From assembly GCF_024713945.1 (NCBI RefSeq), contig NC_134678.1, forward strand, positions 3,410,001-3,474,000: a stretch of DNA of 64,000 nucleotides. Reading direction: 5' to 3'. Each line of letters begins with the position of its first letter. Positions within the stretch are counted from its first letter, which is position 1. Positions 50,160 through 61,829 of the stretch are shown piece after piece. Position numbers and translations under genes: made by a program. This stretch comes from Dermatophagoides farinae (lineage: Eukaryota > Arthropoda > Arachnida > Sarcoptiformes > Pyroglyphidae). The notes beneath the pieces are model-generated. The model saw only the letters and a program-made list of their open reading frames with translations, was not told the origin of the DNA and did no database searches.

Positions 50160-53100
50160 GTATGTTGTATAACTTGTTTTGAACAATTTTATTGTTATTA
50201 TTCTGAAAATATATAATTTCAAGAATCTCAACAATAATCATAACAATTAAACATTGAAAGAATTAGGAAAATTTGTTTTTTTTTTCAAATACGAAAATGC
50301 CAATGTTTATTATTATGATTTCCCATTCATTGTTGTTGTTGTCGTTGTTGTTGTTGTTATTTGTGTTGTATAATAACAATTTCATCCGAATGTATGTTTT
50401 ATTCACAAAGATTTGGACATTTTATTTTGTCTTGTTTTTTTTCTTAAAGAATAAAAGAAAATGACCAAAATTTAATTATACAACACTTTATACATTGGGA
50501 TATATTATTCGTTTTTGTCCAGTTTTGAAACATTTTCAAGCGTCCTTCTCTGTCTCCTTTAAACTAGTTTAGTTTTTTTTACAGATTTGTACATGAAATA
50601 CAGAGATAGAATGATAGTGAATGAATCCGTTGCATTAACAAATTTGTTAAATTTGAATGAATTTCTTTCTGGATAAATATAGGAAAAGAAAACTCAATAA
50701 CGTTGAATGAATCGAAGAAAAACAGTGTAAAAACATTTACAAATAATACATACACTTGGTGTGCAGTATTGTGATCCTAATGTTGTTTGTTTGAATTCTT
50801 TATAACATTATTGCAACAACAATATTGATGTTTTCAGTTGTTTTCAGACAAATTCCGTTGTTGTTTGTTTGGCTAAAGACTAACTAACTATTTGAACAAA
50901 AAAAAAAAAAAAACAATCAGATATAATTTCTAATGAAGCTTTAAAACTAAATGAAATTTTTTCCACTTTCTGTTTCTGGCTGTTGGTAGACACACATCCA
51001 TAAATATATCCAGAAACAACAACAAATACAATCATTTGAATTTATATAACCAACCATGAAACAATATAAACTAGATTCCCAGACCAAATGAATACAGTGA
51101 ATTCTCTCAACACACACAAACAATTGCTTAGGTTGAAACTTTGGACTAATAAAATTTTATTATTTTTCCCGTTTACACAGACATAATAATAACCAAAAAA
51201 ATTTGGTTAGGATAGAGAGTCAGTTTTTGTTTTTGTATCTGTATGTCCCAATTTTGCAATATTTGTTCATCATCATCATCATATTAACACACATAAAGAG
51301 AAAATATTTTTTTCCCTAAATTTTTATTCTTCTGTTTCAATTCTCGTCATCTAAATTGATATTTGCATCTTCTTTCAACAGTTATTATTATTACATACAC
51401 ATACACGTAGATATATATGGACATATTTTATAGATTATATCATTAAATTTGTCTATAAATTTATTGTTCACTGATAAAATTTATATTTATAAATTTTCAT
51501 TTAATATTGAAACGAACCCAAAAAACTTTTTATTAGTATTCATGATGATGATGATGATCATCATCATCATCAAAATACACAAATGCATTATTTAGAACAA
51601 ACATTCATTGTTCGAAAACAAAACGAAAAATTCATTTCCAATCGTACAATTTAATTTATTTTTGCTAATAACAATAAAAGATAGACAACATTTGATAAAT
51701 AGTGAAATTTCTTTTTCTTACCAATTTCAACCAATGAATTCATATATAAAACAACACAATATTCACATTTGAGAAAAATAATCATTAAAATAAAAATGTG
51801 AAACTCAATGATGTTGTGGGGATTGTTTTAATTGAAAATTAGCAAAAAAAATTAATTTTAATTAATTGAAATGAAAATTAATTGATTAATTTATCAGAAA
51901 ATTTTATGGAAAGAGTTTAGATGCATTTCAGTATTTTAGAAAATTTTAAGAAATATTCACACACATCTGTAACTGAACGATATATATGAACGTTACAAAT
52001 AATGCTGTATGTATTCGCATTAGAGAAAAATACCACGTGCGTTTTGCTTGAGTTTTGTTTTGTTTGTAAAATTAATTGATTTTTTGTTAATTTAAATGAT
52101 ACCAGCGATTGGTATGTAATTCATTTTTAATACTTATAATTTATAATATATAATTTATTATTTGATTCCATAAATAAAGATCATAATTGTTAATGTAACA
52201 CACATCAATTCAAGACAGAAAAACTTGCAAAAAAAAATGAAATTTATTAAAGATTTTCATTTTTGAGAGATATTAAATTGCCAAGATTTTACATTGTATG
52301 TGTTTTATAATTACTTCATTTGGTATGAAATTCAATCACTTTTTCAATTTTTTTCCACCACAAAAAAAATCAACAACAACAACAACAATGAATCAAAATG
52401 AATTCCTTTGATGAAAAAAAAACTGCAAAATTTTGTCCAGAATTTTTTTATTCATTCATTCATTCATGTATACATCATCCAATCATTTGATATGTCTCAA
52501 ATGAACGTATTTCAAATTGTAAATGTACTTATATGATCTACACACATATATATAACGATACGTCATTTTCATAGTCAAATTTAATGATTTATTATTACGT
52601 GAATAATAATAAACGAAAAATTGTAACCATCATTATTAATTTAAAATTGTGAAAATTTCCTTTCTATTCGATTATGCCATTTATGTGGTGTGTATGTGGA
52701 AGGTTTGACACACTTTGACTTTCACTTTTATGTGTTGATTTTTTTTTTTTGCTTTAACTTTGAATTCTCGTTGTTCTGAAAAGATTTTCAGATTCCTTGT
52801 TTTTTTTGTTGCCTTCGTCTTGGTTTGTTCGAGTATCCTATATTGTCTTTTGCTTCCTCTTTATCCGCAGGAAAATCTGATTTAGTTTCTTTTTACTTAT
52901 TGCTTTTATTTTTTTTTTATACTTAGTTTCTTTTTTTTCGATCCATTTTTTTCTCTCTCTCTTGATGATGGTTTAGTAATGGCCTGCTTCATAGATTTTT
53001 TTTTTTGAGAATCGCTATCATTGAATATTTCATTTTTTTTGTTGTTGTTTTTCTTTTTGTATTTTAAAACTTGTGATGAAAAAAAATAACATGCCCCATA

Positions 53101-54765
53101 GGCCATTGAATTGAGATCGGACAATGTTAGTTTCTTTAGAAATTCTTTGGAAAACATAAGATCCATTCGTCGTGTTTTTAATCATCAATCATTAATAACC
53201 CGAGTTTTTCTTTTTTTTTTCTATTCATTCTTTGGCTGAACTTTCAGGTTCAGAATTTATGTGAAAATCTTGGTAGTATTTTCTGTTCCTATTATATAAT
53301 ATTTGGTTAAAGTCATTATAGATGAAATGAATGGTTCTTGATAGGCTTATGAAATTGGCTGCTATTTCATTTATTCTATCCTATTTATGGTTATTATATA
53401 TATTGGTGATAATTTTTTTTTCTTTTTCCTGAAAAAATCTTTTTCTGGTCATCTAGGGTGATCCATATACTTTAGTTATTAATTTTGGTCTTTGACTTCT
53501 TTTTGCTTTTATACCAGTAGAAAAAGTACTTTTATTTTTCCAGTTTTATCAAAGTTTACATTCGTTTTTTGCCTAATTTTGTTTATTTATTATTCATTGA
53601 ATTTTACATAAAAACACAGATATACATTCATTAATTAATAAGTACGAAATTCATTGTTCTATTATCGATTTGCTTTTCAAATTTATCTAATTATAATTGT
53701 CATGTCTTTACTACAGGGTAAAATTATTTTCTACGAAAAAAAAACTTCAGTTCCAATATTGATGATTACACACACACACATACAGATTCGATTCGTTGAA
53801 ATGATGTCCATCAATAAAACTTTTTGCTTTATTTATTACTGTTGTTGTTCAGTTTTTCCATTAATCAATCGAGAAATAGAAAACAGAAATGATGTTGTCG
53901 TGTTCAATATTGTTTTTATATATATAAAAATTGGTGTTGTTCACATGAAATACATATCTTTCTCTATATCTTGTTTATTGTATAAGTTTGTTTGTTATTT
54001 GTTGGCCGAATGTCATTAAGAATAGGAAAAGAGAGAACAAAAAAAAAGAGAACAAACATGGCCATCATCAATTTGTATCCATTGCCTATCATCAAATAGA
54101 CGAGCCAATACATTCAGGATGATCATCATTCTCATAATATATAATAAACTATTAACTAATTGTCATCATCATCTTTTCATTCGATCTGATCAAATTTTAT
54201 TCATTTGTTCTATCTATAATAATAAGAATACGGAATATATTTTATCATGACATTCATTTTATGATCGATTCATTGATAGTTTTTTTCTTTTCGTTGATCA
54301 AAAAAACGAGAAAAAAAATGTATGAAAACTATTTGAAACAACAACAATAATAAAACACATATCACAATGTGAACAACAACAACAACAACAACAAAAAGTG
54401 CAAAGACCATGATCGATGTCAACATTGTTGCAATTGCTGTTTGTTTGTATATATGGCATGAAAGTGTGTGTGTATGTGGATCATTTATCATTTATCAACT
54501 TGTGAAACGGGATTCAATACCAAAATAATACAACAAATGTTGTCTTTGTCTGTCTCCAATGGCTTGTTTATATGGATCTCACATGAATTTTATACAACAG
54601 AAACAAACGGACAAACATAGTTAAAACGACAAAGAAAAATGAAACTTTGCAAAATGTAAAGAGAGAGAGAGAGATAGTAGTGATATCCATTATATTATTA
54701 TTATAATAATAGTAATAAATTTATTCGATATATTGGCATCAATCAATTTGAGCCATCCCCTATTG

Positions 54766-54798
<33 letters not shown>

Positions 54799-55670
54799 CA
54801 AATAGGTTTCATATACATTCTTATTCTATTTTATTTTATTTCATTTATGATGTTTATATATATATCATATTTTTCATTTGAAAAAAAACATTGCAATTCA
54901 TTACACATTACATTGAATTATGTTTTTCAATTCGACAAGACATGTATATCCAGGGTATTATTTTGATGATGATGATGATGATGATGATATTAAATGACAA
55001 TTTTCAGTGTCGTAGAAATGAATGAGAAAAAAAAATGAAAGGTCGATATCCTTTACAATATTGACGGTGTATAATGAACAGTAAACGATTGGAAACATCT
55101 GGAAATTTTTAATTGACAACAACAATGACATTTTAACAAGTTTTTACAGAAATGACAATTTTTTTCCCTTAAATGATTAATCTATTTATTTATATTTATA
55201 TAACGATTGATTCAATGTTGATAATAATCCTTGGTTTCCTTTTGTCCATTATTCTATAGCGTGTTTCAACATTTATATGTGTAACCACCAGTTTATTCAT
55301 TGGTGCCGTTATTTTAAGTAAGTGTTTTATGTCATTTTATAGCATGCATTCAAGATAATAATCAAATACTGTTTTCACCATCTTATAATAGTTTCAAATT
55401 GTGGATCAAATTGGCATGTAGCAAAAGGATCGATCGCTGGACCGTATCGTGCCTTTTCCAAAGAAAAAATCTATGCTAATGTTGGTGTATATATCGGTTT
55501 GGATAGTGTCAATATTACATTAAAAGGTATTTGAATATTTTTTTTATCATGAGAAAAATTATTAAATTTTGAAAATTTCATAAATTTTCTATTCCGATTC
55601 ACGTCAGCACTACCTATACATCAACAGCATGAAGAAATTAACTATAACGAACGTTTCTATTGGATTGGTG
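49962..55670 (+). CDS. dual oxidase maturation factor (DUOXA/NIP/mol family), four 5' exons, 3' end not found
   Basis: Coding exons are 49962-50159, 55260-55317, 55392-55526 and 55608-55670, with phases 0, 1, 1, 1 that join without a stop, giving about 152 residues. The N-terminus has the family signature NWFDAFQDNGGPILYSSMNRT, then a first membrane helix ending in FPGIRKE. The second exon gives a second helix (TTSLFIGAVIL). Exons 3-4 encode the first extracellular loop with AGPYRAFSKEKIYANVGVYI, GLDSVNITLKG and EEINYNERFYWIG, which align with vertebrate DUOXA GVNITLTG and ETINYNEEF. NRT and NIT are glycosylation sequons; the second is conserved. DUOXA proteins are five-helix ER/plasma-membrane partners that allow DUOX to leave the ER and make H2O2. 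The C-terminal half of the family protein is missing here and should lie downstream. Confidence 0.9.
50160..52787. other. DUOXA intron 1, left part
   Basis: Begins with the donor GTATGT. It contains a GTT run (50330-50356), a poly-A tract, the palindromic GAT/ATC switch at 51543-51572, a CAA run (52371-52387) and AT-rich filler. No exon was recognised. The whole intron spans 50160-55259 (5.1 kb), far longer than introns 2 and 3. Confidence 0.7.
51543..51572. repeat. 30-bp perfect palindrome of TGA/TCA triplets
   Basis: Fifteen bases of TGA repeats (51543-51557) meet fifteen bases of TCA repeats (51558-51572) with no spacer, so the sequence is its own reverse complement. It is a microsatellite that switches strand orientation at its centre. 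Confidence 0.9.
52788..53542 (-). pseudogene. broken coding-like stretch within DUOXA intron 1
   Basis: On the minus strand, consecutive protein-like segments occur in three frames. From 53542 to 53225 one frame holds 103 sense codons interrupted only by two TAGs (53455-53453, 53383-53381); it includes SQRPKLITKVYGSP and later INEIAANFISLSRTIHF and YYQDFHINSEPESSAKE. A second frame (53166-52906) starts with an ATG and includes KEFLKKLTLSDLNSMAYGAC before turning Lys/Ser-rich. A third (52880-52788) includes SDFPADKEEAKDNIG. The mix of stops and frameshifts near A-runs fits a decayed gene or retroposon. The family is not recognised; a loose similarity to the linker before LINE reverse transcriptases is only a suspicion. 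Part of the signal could be chance in purine-rich DNA. Confidence 0.3.
53543..55259. other. DUOXA intron 1, right part
   Basis: Contains a plus-strand 121-codon open frame (53654-54019) without family similarity, CAA/GTT runs (54370-54393), a CA run (54767-54797) and a GAT run (54964-54988). It ends with the acceptor TTCTATAG (AG at 55258-55259), which is weak in pyrimidines but fits the reading frame. Confidence 0.6.
54767..54797. repeat. CA dinucleotide microsatellite
   Basis: A run of about 15 CA units. Confidence 0.9.
55260..55317 (+). CDS. DUOXA exon 2
   Basis: 58 nt between TATAG and the donor A|GTAAGT, ending in phase 1. It encodes RVSTFICVTTSLFIGAVIL, which aligns with the vertebrate RVVTSLFIGAAIL helix. 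The intron that follows is 74 bp. Confidence 0.9.
55392..55526 (+). CDS. DUOXA exon 3
   Basis: 135 nt between ATAATAG and the donor AAAAG|GTATTT, entering with two bases that complete an Ile codon and leaving in phase 1. It encodes the first extracellular loop, including NWHVAKGSIAGPYRAFS and the conserved GLDSVNITLK with an N-glycosylation sequon. The following intron is 81 bp. Confidence 0.92.
55608..55670 (+). CDS. DUOXA exon 4
   Basis: 63 nt between CGTCAG and the consensus donor G|GTAAGT (GT at 55671-55672), phase 1 at both ends. It encodes ALPIHQQHEEINYNERFYWIG, matching the family block with INYNE followed by an aromatic residue and W. The next family block (the GLP..P.L..AE segment) was not found in the remaining 8.3 kb. 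Confidence 0.92.
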
Positions 55671-56100
55671 GTAAGTAATTCTTTGTTTTTCTTTTTTTTT
55701 GTAAATTTTTATTTCCTCTTTTTTTTCTTCTTCTCCTTCTTCTTCATAAATCTCAAATTTAATTCAGATCCATATTCTTGATTCCATTTTTCTGGTTCAT
55801 TATATACTGTCAATATATCTGTGAATCTAAAACTTTATTTCGCCGCCCCTGTTATTTTGAGACACAAACACAGTGTAGTGGAAAGAAACTTTCAGTCAAA
55901 ATCAGTGAAAAACAAAAAAAAATGAAATTAGCATATTTAACCAATAGGTCCCACTCTATGACAGAATAGAGGAGATTGTTGTTGTCTAACGTTCTTTTTA
56001 TTGTTGATTATATTCTAGACATGAATTTGAATAATAATTTTTGCATAACCATAGCTAAATATATTATTATAAACACAATGTTTCTAGCGAAAAAGATTGA

Positions 56101-56103
<3 letters not shown>

Positions 56104-56134
<31 letters not shown>
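56104..56134. repeat. GA dinucleotide microsatellite
   Basis: A perfect run of about 15 AG units. Confidence 0.9.
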
Positions 56135-56137
<3 letters not shown>

Positions 56138-59100
56138 TTCAAATTCTTCAACAACAGAAAATATCTAGTTGTGTTTGATGCAAAGTTTTCTCTTTTCCTT
56201 TCTCATCATCATCAAATCTGAATTTTTTTTTCTTTCATATAAACAGGAAAAGAAATTTCGTTTCCATCAATATCATCATCAAGACTGACGAAATGAATTC
56301 ATATTGCCATTATTTGTGTTTATATTAAGGCTTTGTCGTTGTTGTGATTATTATTATTATTATTATACAAGATATATATTGAAAGAAATAGTGATTCCAT
56401 CAAAGTTTTCTATCGAAAACATGCAAAAAAAATTGACTTTGTTCATTTTCCTATTCGATGGTTTTGTTCGTTTTTTTTCTGCCCTGAAAAAAATGGATTC
56501 ACAACGCAAAATAAAAATTTATCGTTTGTTTAGTTTATTATTCAACCGAGCGATCAAAAGTTGGAAAAAAAATTAAAATTTATTTTAAAACATTTTTCAT
56601 GTGCATTCACACCATGAGCACGAATTTTTTTTCTCTCTCTCGCACTTCCATATGAATAAATAGAAAGATACATTTAAAAATCCTTCATTATGATGATGAT
56701 GATAGGCTTCCTAATTCCAATATAAACTATAATAATTTTTTTTGTTTTGCTAAAATCTGAAAAGATTTTCCTATTATAGCCATATAATTCTACATTGCTA
56801 ATGTTGTACTTCAAAAAAAACCTAGCAGCGATTCTGTTATGGAAAAAAAATTGAGATTCAATTCTGATTTTGTTGTTGTTGTCTGAAGAATTGTCTATAA
56901 GTAGATCCAATGATTGCTGACTGACTGGTTGGCAATTGTTTGTCGGTTTTCCTTGTCAATCGATCCAACCATGAAGCACATTGTTATTCTCTCTCTCTCT
57001 CTCTATCTATCTTTTGCCAATATAAACCGTTTTTATTTTGAATGAATAGACGACAGACATCATAGGGAGAATCTAAAATTTGAATGAATATTTTTTTTTT
57101 TGCATAAACAAAATAAGAATAAAGAGAAAATATCAAAAAACAGAATTGAATCAATCATACAATCACCAAGCTCTCATATAGAGAGCGATAGAGACACAGA
57201 AAAAAGCCTCGAACCAATTTTGTTCGTTGTCGTTGTTGTTTTGATCCAAATCGATATTTGTTGTTTTTTTTTCTTTTCTGATTTTGATTATTAGAATTGA
57301 CAACAAGACTTTTTTTGTATTGATAATAACGTTGAATTGTTTTTTCTCATTCTGTTTTTTTTCATATTGCACGCATAAGTTTGCAAATAGTTAAAAGCAT
57401 TTTATTTATTTGAAAAAAAACTTTACTTATCCATTGTCCAATGTCCATTCATTGTTGAATTTCCTGTGTGCATATGTATATGTTTCGTGTGGATTCAACA
57501 AGCTATTTTTGTTGTCTCTCTGAATTCAGTTTTGGTTGTTGTTCTGGAGTTTTTTGCTTTGCTTTCATTTGATGATCGGTTGGAATCCTTAATTTTTTTT
57601 TTTTTTTTTTTTTTGGGTTAATGCACACACAAAACATAAACATGCACAGCAATTTAATCAATCTACACAGCTGGATGTATATTAATCAAAATTGGTGTTC
57701 TATTTAAACTTATTCTTGGGTTTAGTTTGGAACTAAATACAATGATGAAACTTTTTATTTTTATTCATTTTGATCGTGTAAAAAAAAATTCTTTTCCGGT
57801 TTCTGTTCGTTTTTCAGTAGCGGTTATTATTATTATTATTATTCCTAATAGAATGTGATTATTTTGTTTCATTTGAAATTCAAATGTTTTATCCATCTGG
57901 ATCCACATCATTCAATCAGTGTTTGGCTATCGAGATTTATTATTGTATTAAAAGAAAAACATCAACATGCAATTTACCCGTATAAAGAGATAACTGAATG
58001 TAGAATTCCATGGCTACACATCAACCAAATATTTTTCACTGAAAAAAAAACAATCATAAATGACAAGATGTGACTGGTTTCATACGTTATTGCAATGTCA
58101 TTGATTGTCCAACATTAGCAACAGTGAATTTAGAATCGTTGTAACAATAAAACCGAAAAGAATTATACTGGTCTGCTGATTATAGTACATTGTATAGATT
58201 TTAACATGGTTTATGCTTTTTTTTGGGCAAATTATTTCAACAACAAATTTATTTGATGCTTTTTTATTTTGGAAAGTTCGTTTTTTTCTCTGGAACTGAA
58301 TGGATCTTCTTTTTTTTCTATTCGTTGCAAACATCAGATACGATTTAGGTTTGATCTCTGTAGTATTTTTGTTGTTGTTGTTGTTGTTGTTGAGCCAAAA
58401 TGTACATTTATTTAAACCCTATTCAAAGATGGCCCTTGTTGCTGTTGCGGCATTCATATACATCTTTTGGTTTTTTCTATTTTTATTTCCGATCCATTTA
58501 ATGCAGTGAAACATACGTATAATATGACTTTATGACTCTCTCTCTCTCTCTTCTCTTCTCATCTCTATCTATCACATTTAGATCTCTATTTATTTGCCCT
58601 TTTTGTTTGTTGGCATTATTATTAAATGGGCGAGAATCCTCAAATCGAATATTTCGTCCGAATTTTATATTAGGTTCTTTTCACTCTAGTTTTCAATGCA
58701 GAAATGAAACAATCAAATGCCACTACTGCATTAATTAAATAGATAAATTATGATACTTACATTTTCAGTGTGCATCTATGCCAACAATCTTTTCTCTTTT
58801 TCATTCCTGCATTTTGTCTGAAGAACCTTATTGTTTTCTCTATTTTTTTCTATGTCGCATCATCACATGCTGTTTTCCATAACCACTGTATTCCATTTCA
58901 TATATATGTTATTATGGCGTTTGATGTTTGTTTTGTTCATTTCACCAATTTTTTTTTATTATACCAACGTATAAAATATATTTCTGCTTTGTGTTTTGTT
59001 TCGTTTCGGTTTGTTTGTTAAGGGCATCATTTTCTAGTTTTTTTTTGTTTGGAATTTTAAATGAACTTTGAATTTTTTTGCCATTTGCAAAGAAAATATT

Positions 59101-60548
59101 TCATCCGATGAAGGGTTTTCTTGTTTTCTTTATTCTTTACTCATTTGCATAATGAAAAAAAATTGTTTCAATTTCATACTAATTGCTTGCTAATTCTTTC
59201 CATCATCAACATCATTGGTTTTTTTCGATAAATTCAATTATTGGTGGCAATTTGATCCTTTGTAAATTATTAATATTTTCAGCCAAAATTTGGAATGTTT
59301 TGCAGTTTTTTACACTCTCTCCATTTCATTTTATTCCTATATTCTTTATTATGATGATTACCAGAAAAAAATTCCAATGGAACAACAACAGAAAAAACCG
59401 AAAAAAAAATCTTATATTGATAATGTTTAATATTGAAAAAATGAAATGAAAAAAAAAATTTTCAATCTCTGAATCTCGATGATATAATCTCCATAATGCA
59501 TGTATGTGAATGATTCAATAAGAACAACTAATAGAAAGATGAAATTGTGACTGTAATTTAATTTATTCATCGACATCAATGTTATTGGACATTGGGAACA
59601 GTGAATATTTTGACAATACCAAGTTTTTTTTCTAAACAATTTCTGTTTTCAAAATGTGTCGCAAAAAAATATATCATCATATAAGTAACAAATAAACTAA
59701 CAAAAATAAAAATAAAAAAAAGAAAAAGAAAATTTGCTTATATTTACAACATCATCAGATTGTGAATGAAAAAAGAAATGATATGTTCGGTTATTTTATT
59801 TTATTATACATCACATCAGTGTTGTTGATGATTACGATGATGATGGTTTCAATATCAGTGATATTGGACCGTTTTTTTTATATATATTCAAAGAGAATAA
59901 ATATCGGTAAAAGAAGAAACTGGATGAATGATTTCACAATATCAAATTTATAGTAAAACTTTATATTCTCCATCTATATTCAATTTTTATTTGTGCTTTG
60001 GCATAAATTTGGTTTTTTTTGGGTACTATTTTCTCTTGTTGTTAGCGTTGGCTTGTATAATAATAATGTCAACGTTATTTTCATTTTTTTTTCATGATTT
60101 CATTGAATTTCTTTTTTGTTGTTGTTGTCGTCGTATTTCTGGAACACAAACTACCCTAAACAAGTTCATAGTTAATTTTCCTATCCTCAATAACACTGTG
60201 TATTTGTGTGTGTGTCATTATGAATAATTTTACATTTATATAACCATCGTATCAATCTATATATATACATATATATGTACAAGCAAATGAAATTGCAATT
60301 TTTTTCTTCTTTCTTTCTTTCGTTTAGATCATCTTGATGAAAAAAAAATAAATAAATGCTATGACACATCTTACTTTTATTTTATTATTTTATTATTATA
60401 TTTTGTTTGGTCCAGCAGTATGCTGTATTTCTTACAAAAAAAAAGCTTGTGTCATTCTCTGGGTACTGTGTATGTTTATGTGTGCAATGTATATTTCCAT
60501 AAGGGTCATTAGTTATACTTTTTTTTTATTATTATTATTATTATAGTG

Positions 60549-60551
<3 letters not shown>

Positions 60552-60591
<40 letters not shown>
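60552..60591. repeat. CA dinucleotide microsatellite (about 20 units)
   Basis: The longest CA run in the window. Confidence 0.95.
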
Positions 60592-60592
<1 letters not shown>

Positions 60593-61804
60593 GGAAACGC
60601 ACGATATACAGGCATGGAGATACATCTTTATTTCCTATTAAACAAAAATTCTTTGTCCATATCGATATTTTTTTTTCTTTTCTTCATATGTCATATATGT
60701 ATTCATCATTATCAACTCATACAACCAAATTGTGTGTGTGTGTGTGTGAGAGTGAATGCTTTTTTCCGTGTGCGTTCTGCAAAATAGCATTGAGAAATTT
60801 CTTCTTTTTTTGGATCGACATCTTGGAATTGTGAATGGAAAATGCTTTTTCTACTGTTGACAAATGGGCCATGTGTGTTGGAACATGAAAGCTTTTTTTT
60901 CCTTATTTGCTTTCCTTGTTTATTCCATTATTATAAAGCCATCGTGATGATTATTTGATTCTTTTAAAAAAAATAACCAAGTCTATATGAAACCATTTTT
61001 TTTTTTTTTTTTTGATTCGAATATCAAATTTGAATGATCAACAACGTTAGTGTGATTAGCATTCATCGATGTTGATGTTTGAGGTCAATATCAACAATTC
61101 AATATTAACCATTATTGGCATATTCTATTAGGATGGCTATTGTAATCAATGTATATATAAGACGAACACAGGAAATTATTCTATGAATATGGCCAAATGG
61201 AAAAAAATTAAATGTTGTTTTGAACAACCATCATCAATGACCATTTTGAACACGAAAATGTACATATTTTTTTTTGCTCACTATAAAATGGCCATTATTA
61301 TTACATGGACAAATAAATGTTTTCACAAAATGATGCTAAAGAAAGAGAAAAGTCAAGTATCTTTCCACTTTCTAAAAATATGTAACGGTTTTTTTTCTCG
61401 AAAAAAATAACCAACCATGAAATGATGAAAAATATGGAAATCATCATTTTTGAAATAAACCATACCAATAGCATTAGGCACTACGACATATATTCTATGA
61501 TGATGAGAATCTTGAATATAGATAATAATAATAATAGTGAAAAAATTCATACACACACACATACATAAATGGGCACCACTTAGGAAAAGTAAACAGAATT
61601 AGGTGAACAAATATGATCTTTCTTTTTTAAATTCAATGCTTTGGTCATGTTCAACGTTATATTTGTTTGCCTTATGGCTGCTGCTATTAACATTATTCGT
61701 TTTTTGGCAAGAAAAAAAAAACTAAGATTCATATTCTGTATATGTATTCTAATGGCCAGTAAACACACACACACAAAACAGGATATACACCACATTAATA
61801 TAAA

Positions 61805-61829
61805 GTGTGTGTGTGTGTGTGTGTGTGTT
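61805..61829. repeat. GT dinucleotide microsatellite
   Basis: A run of about 12 GT units; overlapping short open frames (VCVCV) are artefacts. Confidence 0.9.

Noticed and set aside
53654-54019. 121-codon plus-strand ORF in DUOXA intron 1
   Set aside because: Residues are dominated by I/F/Y/C from AT-rich codons, with no recognisable domain or splice logic in frame with DUOXA.
58740-59021. Plus-strand segment after an ACATTTTCAG acceptor, tested as a missing DUOXA exon
   Set aside because: None of the frames shows the expected GLP/AEY/WG motifs; the phase-compatible frame stops early.
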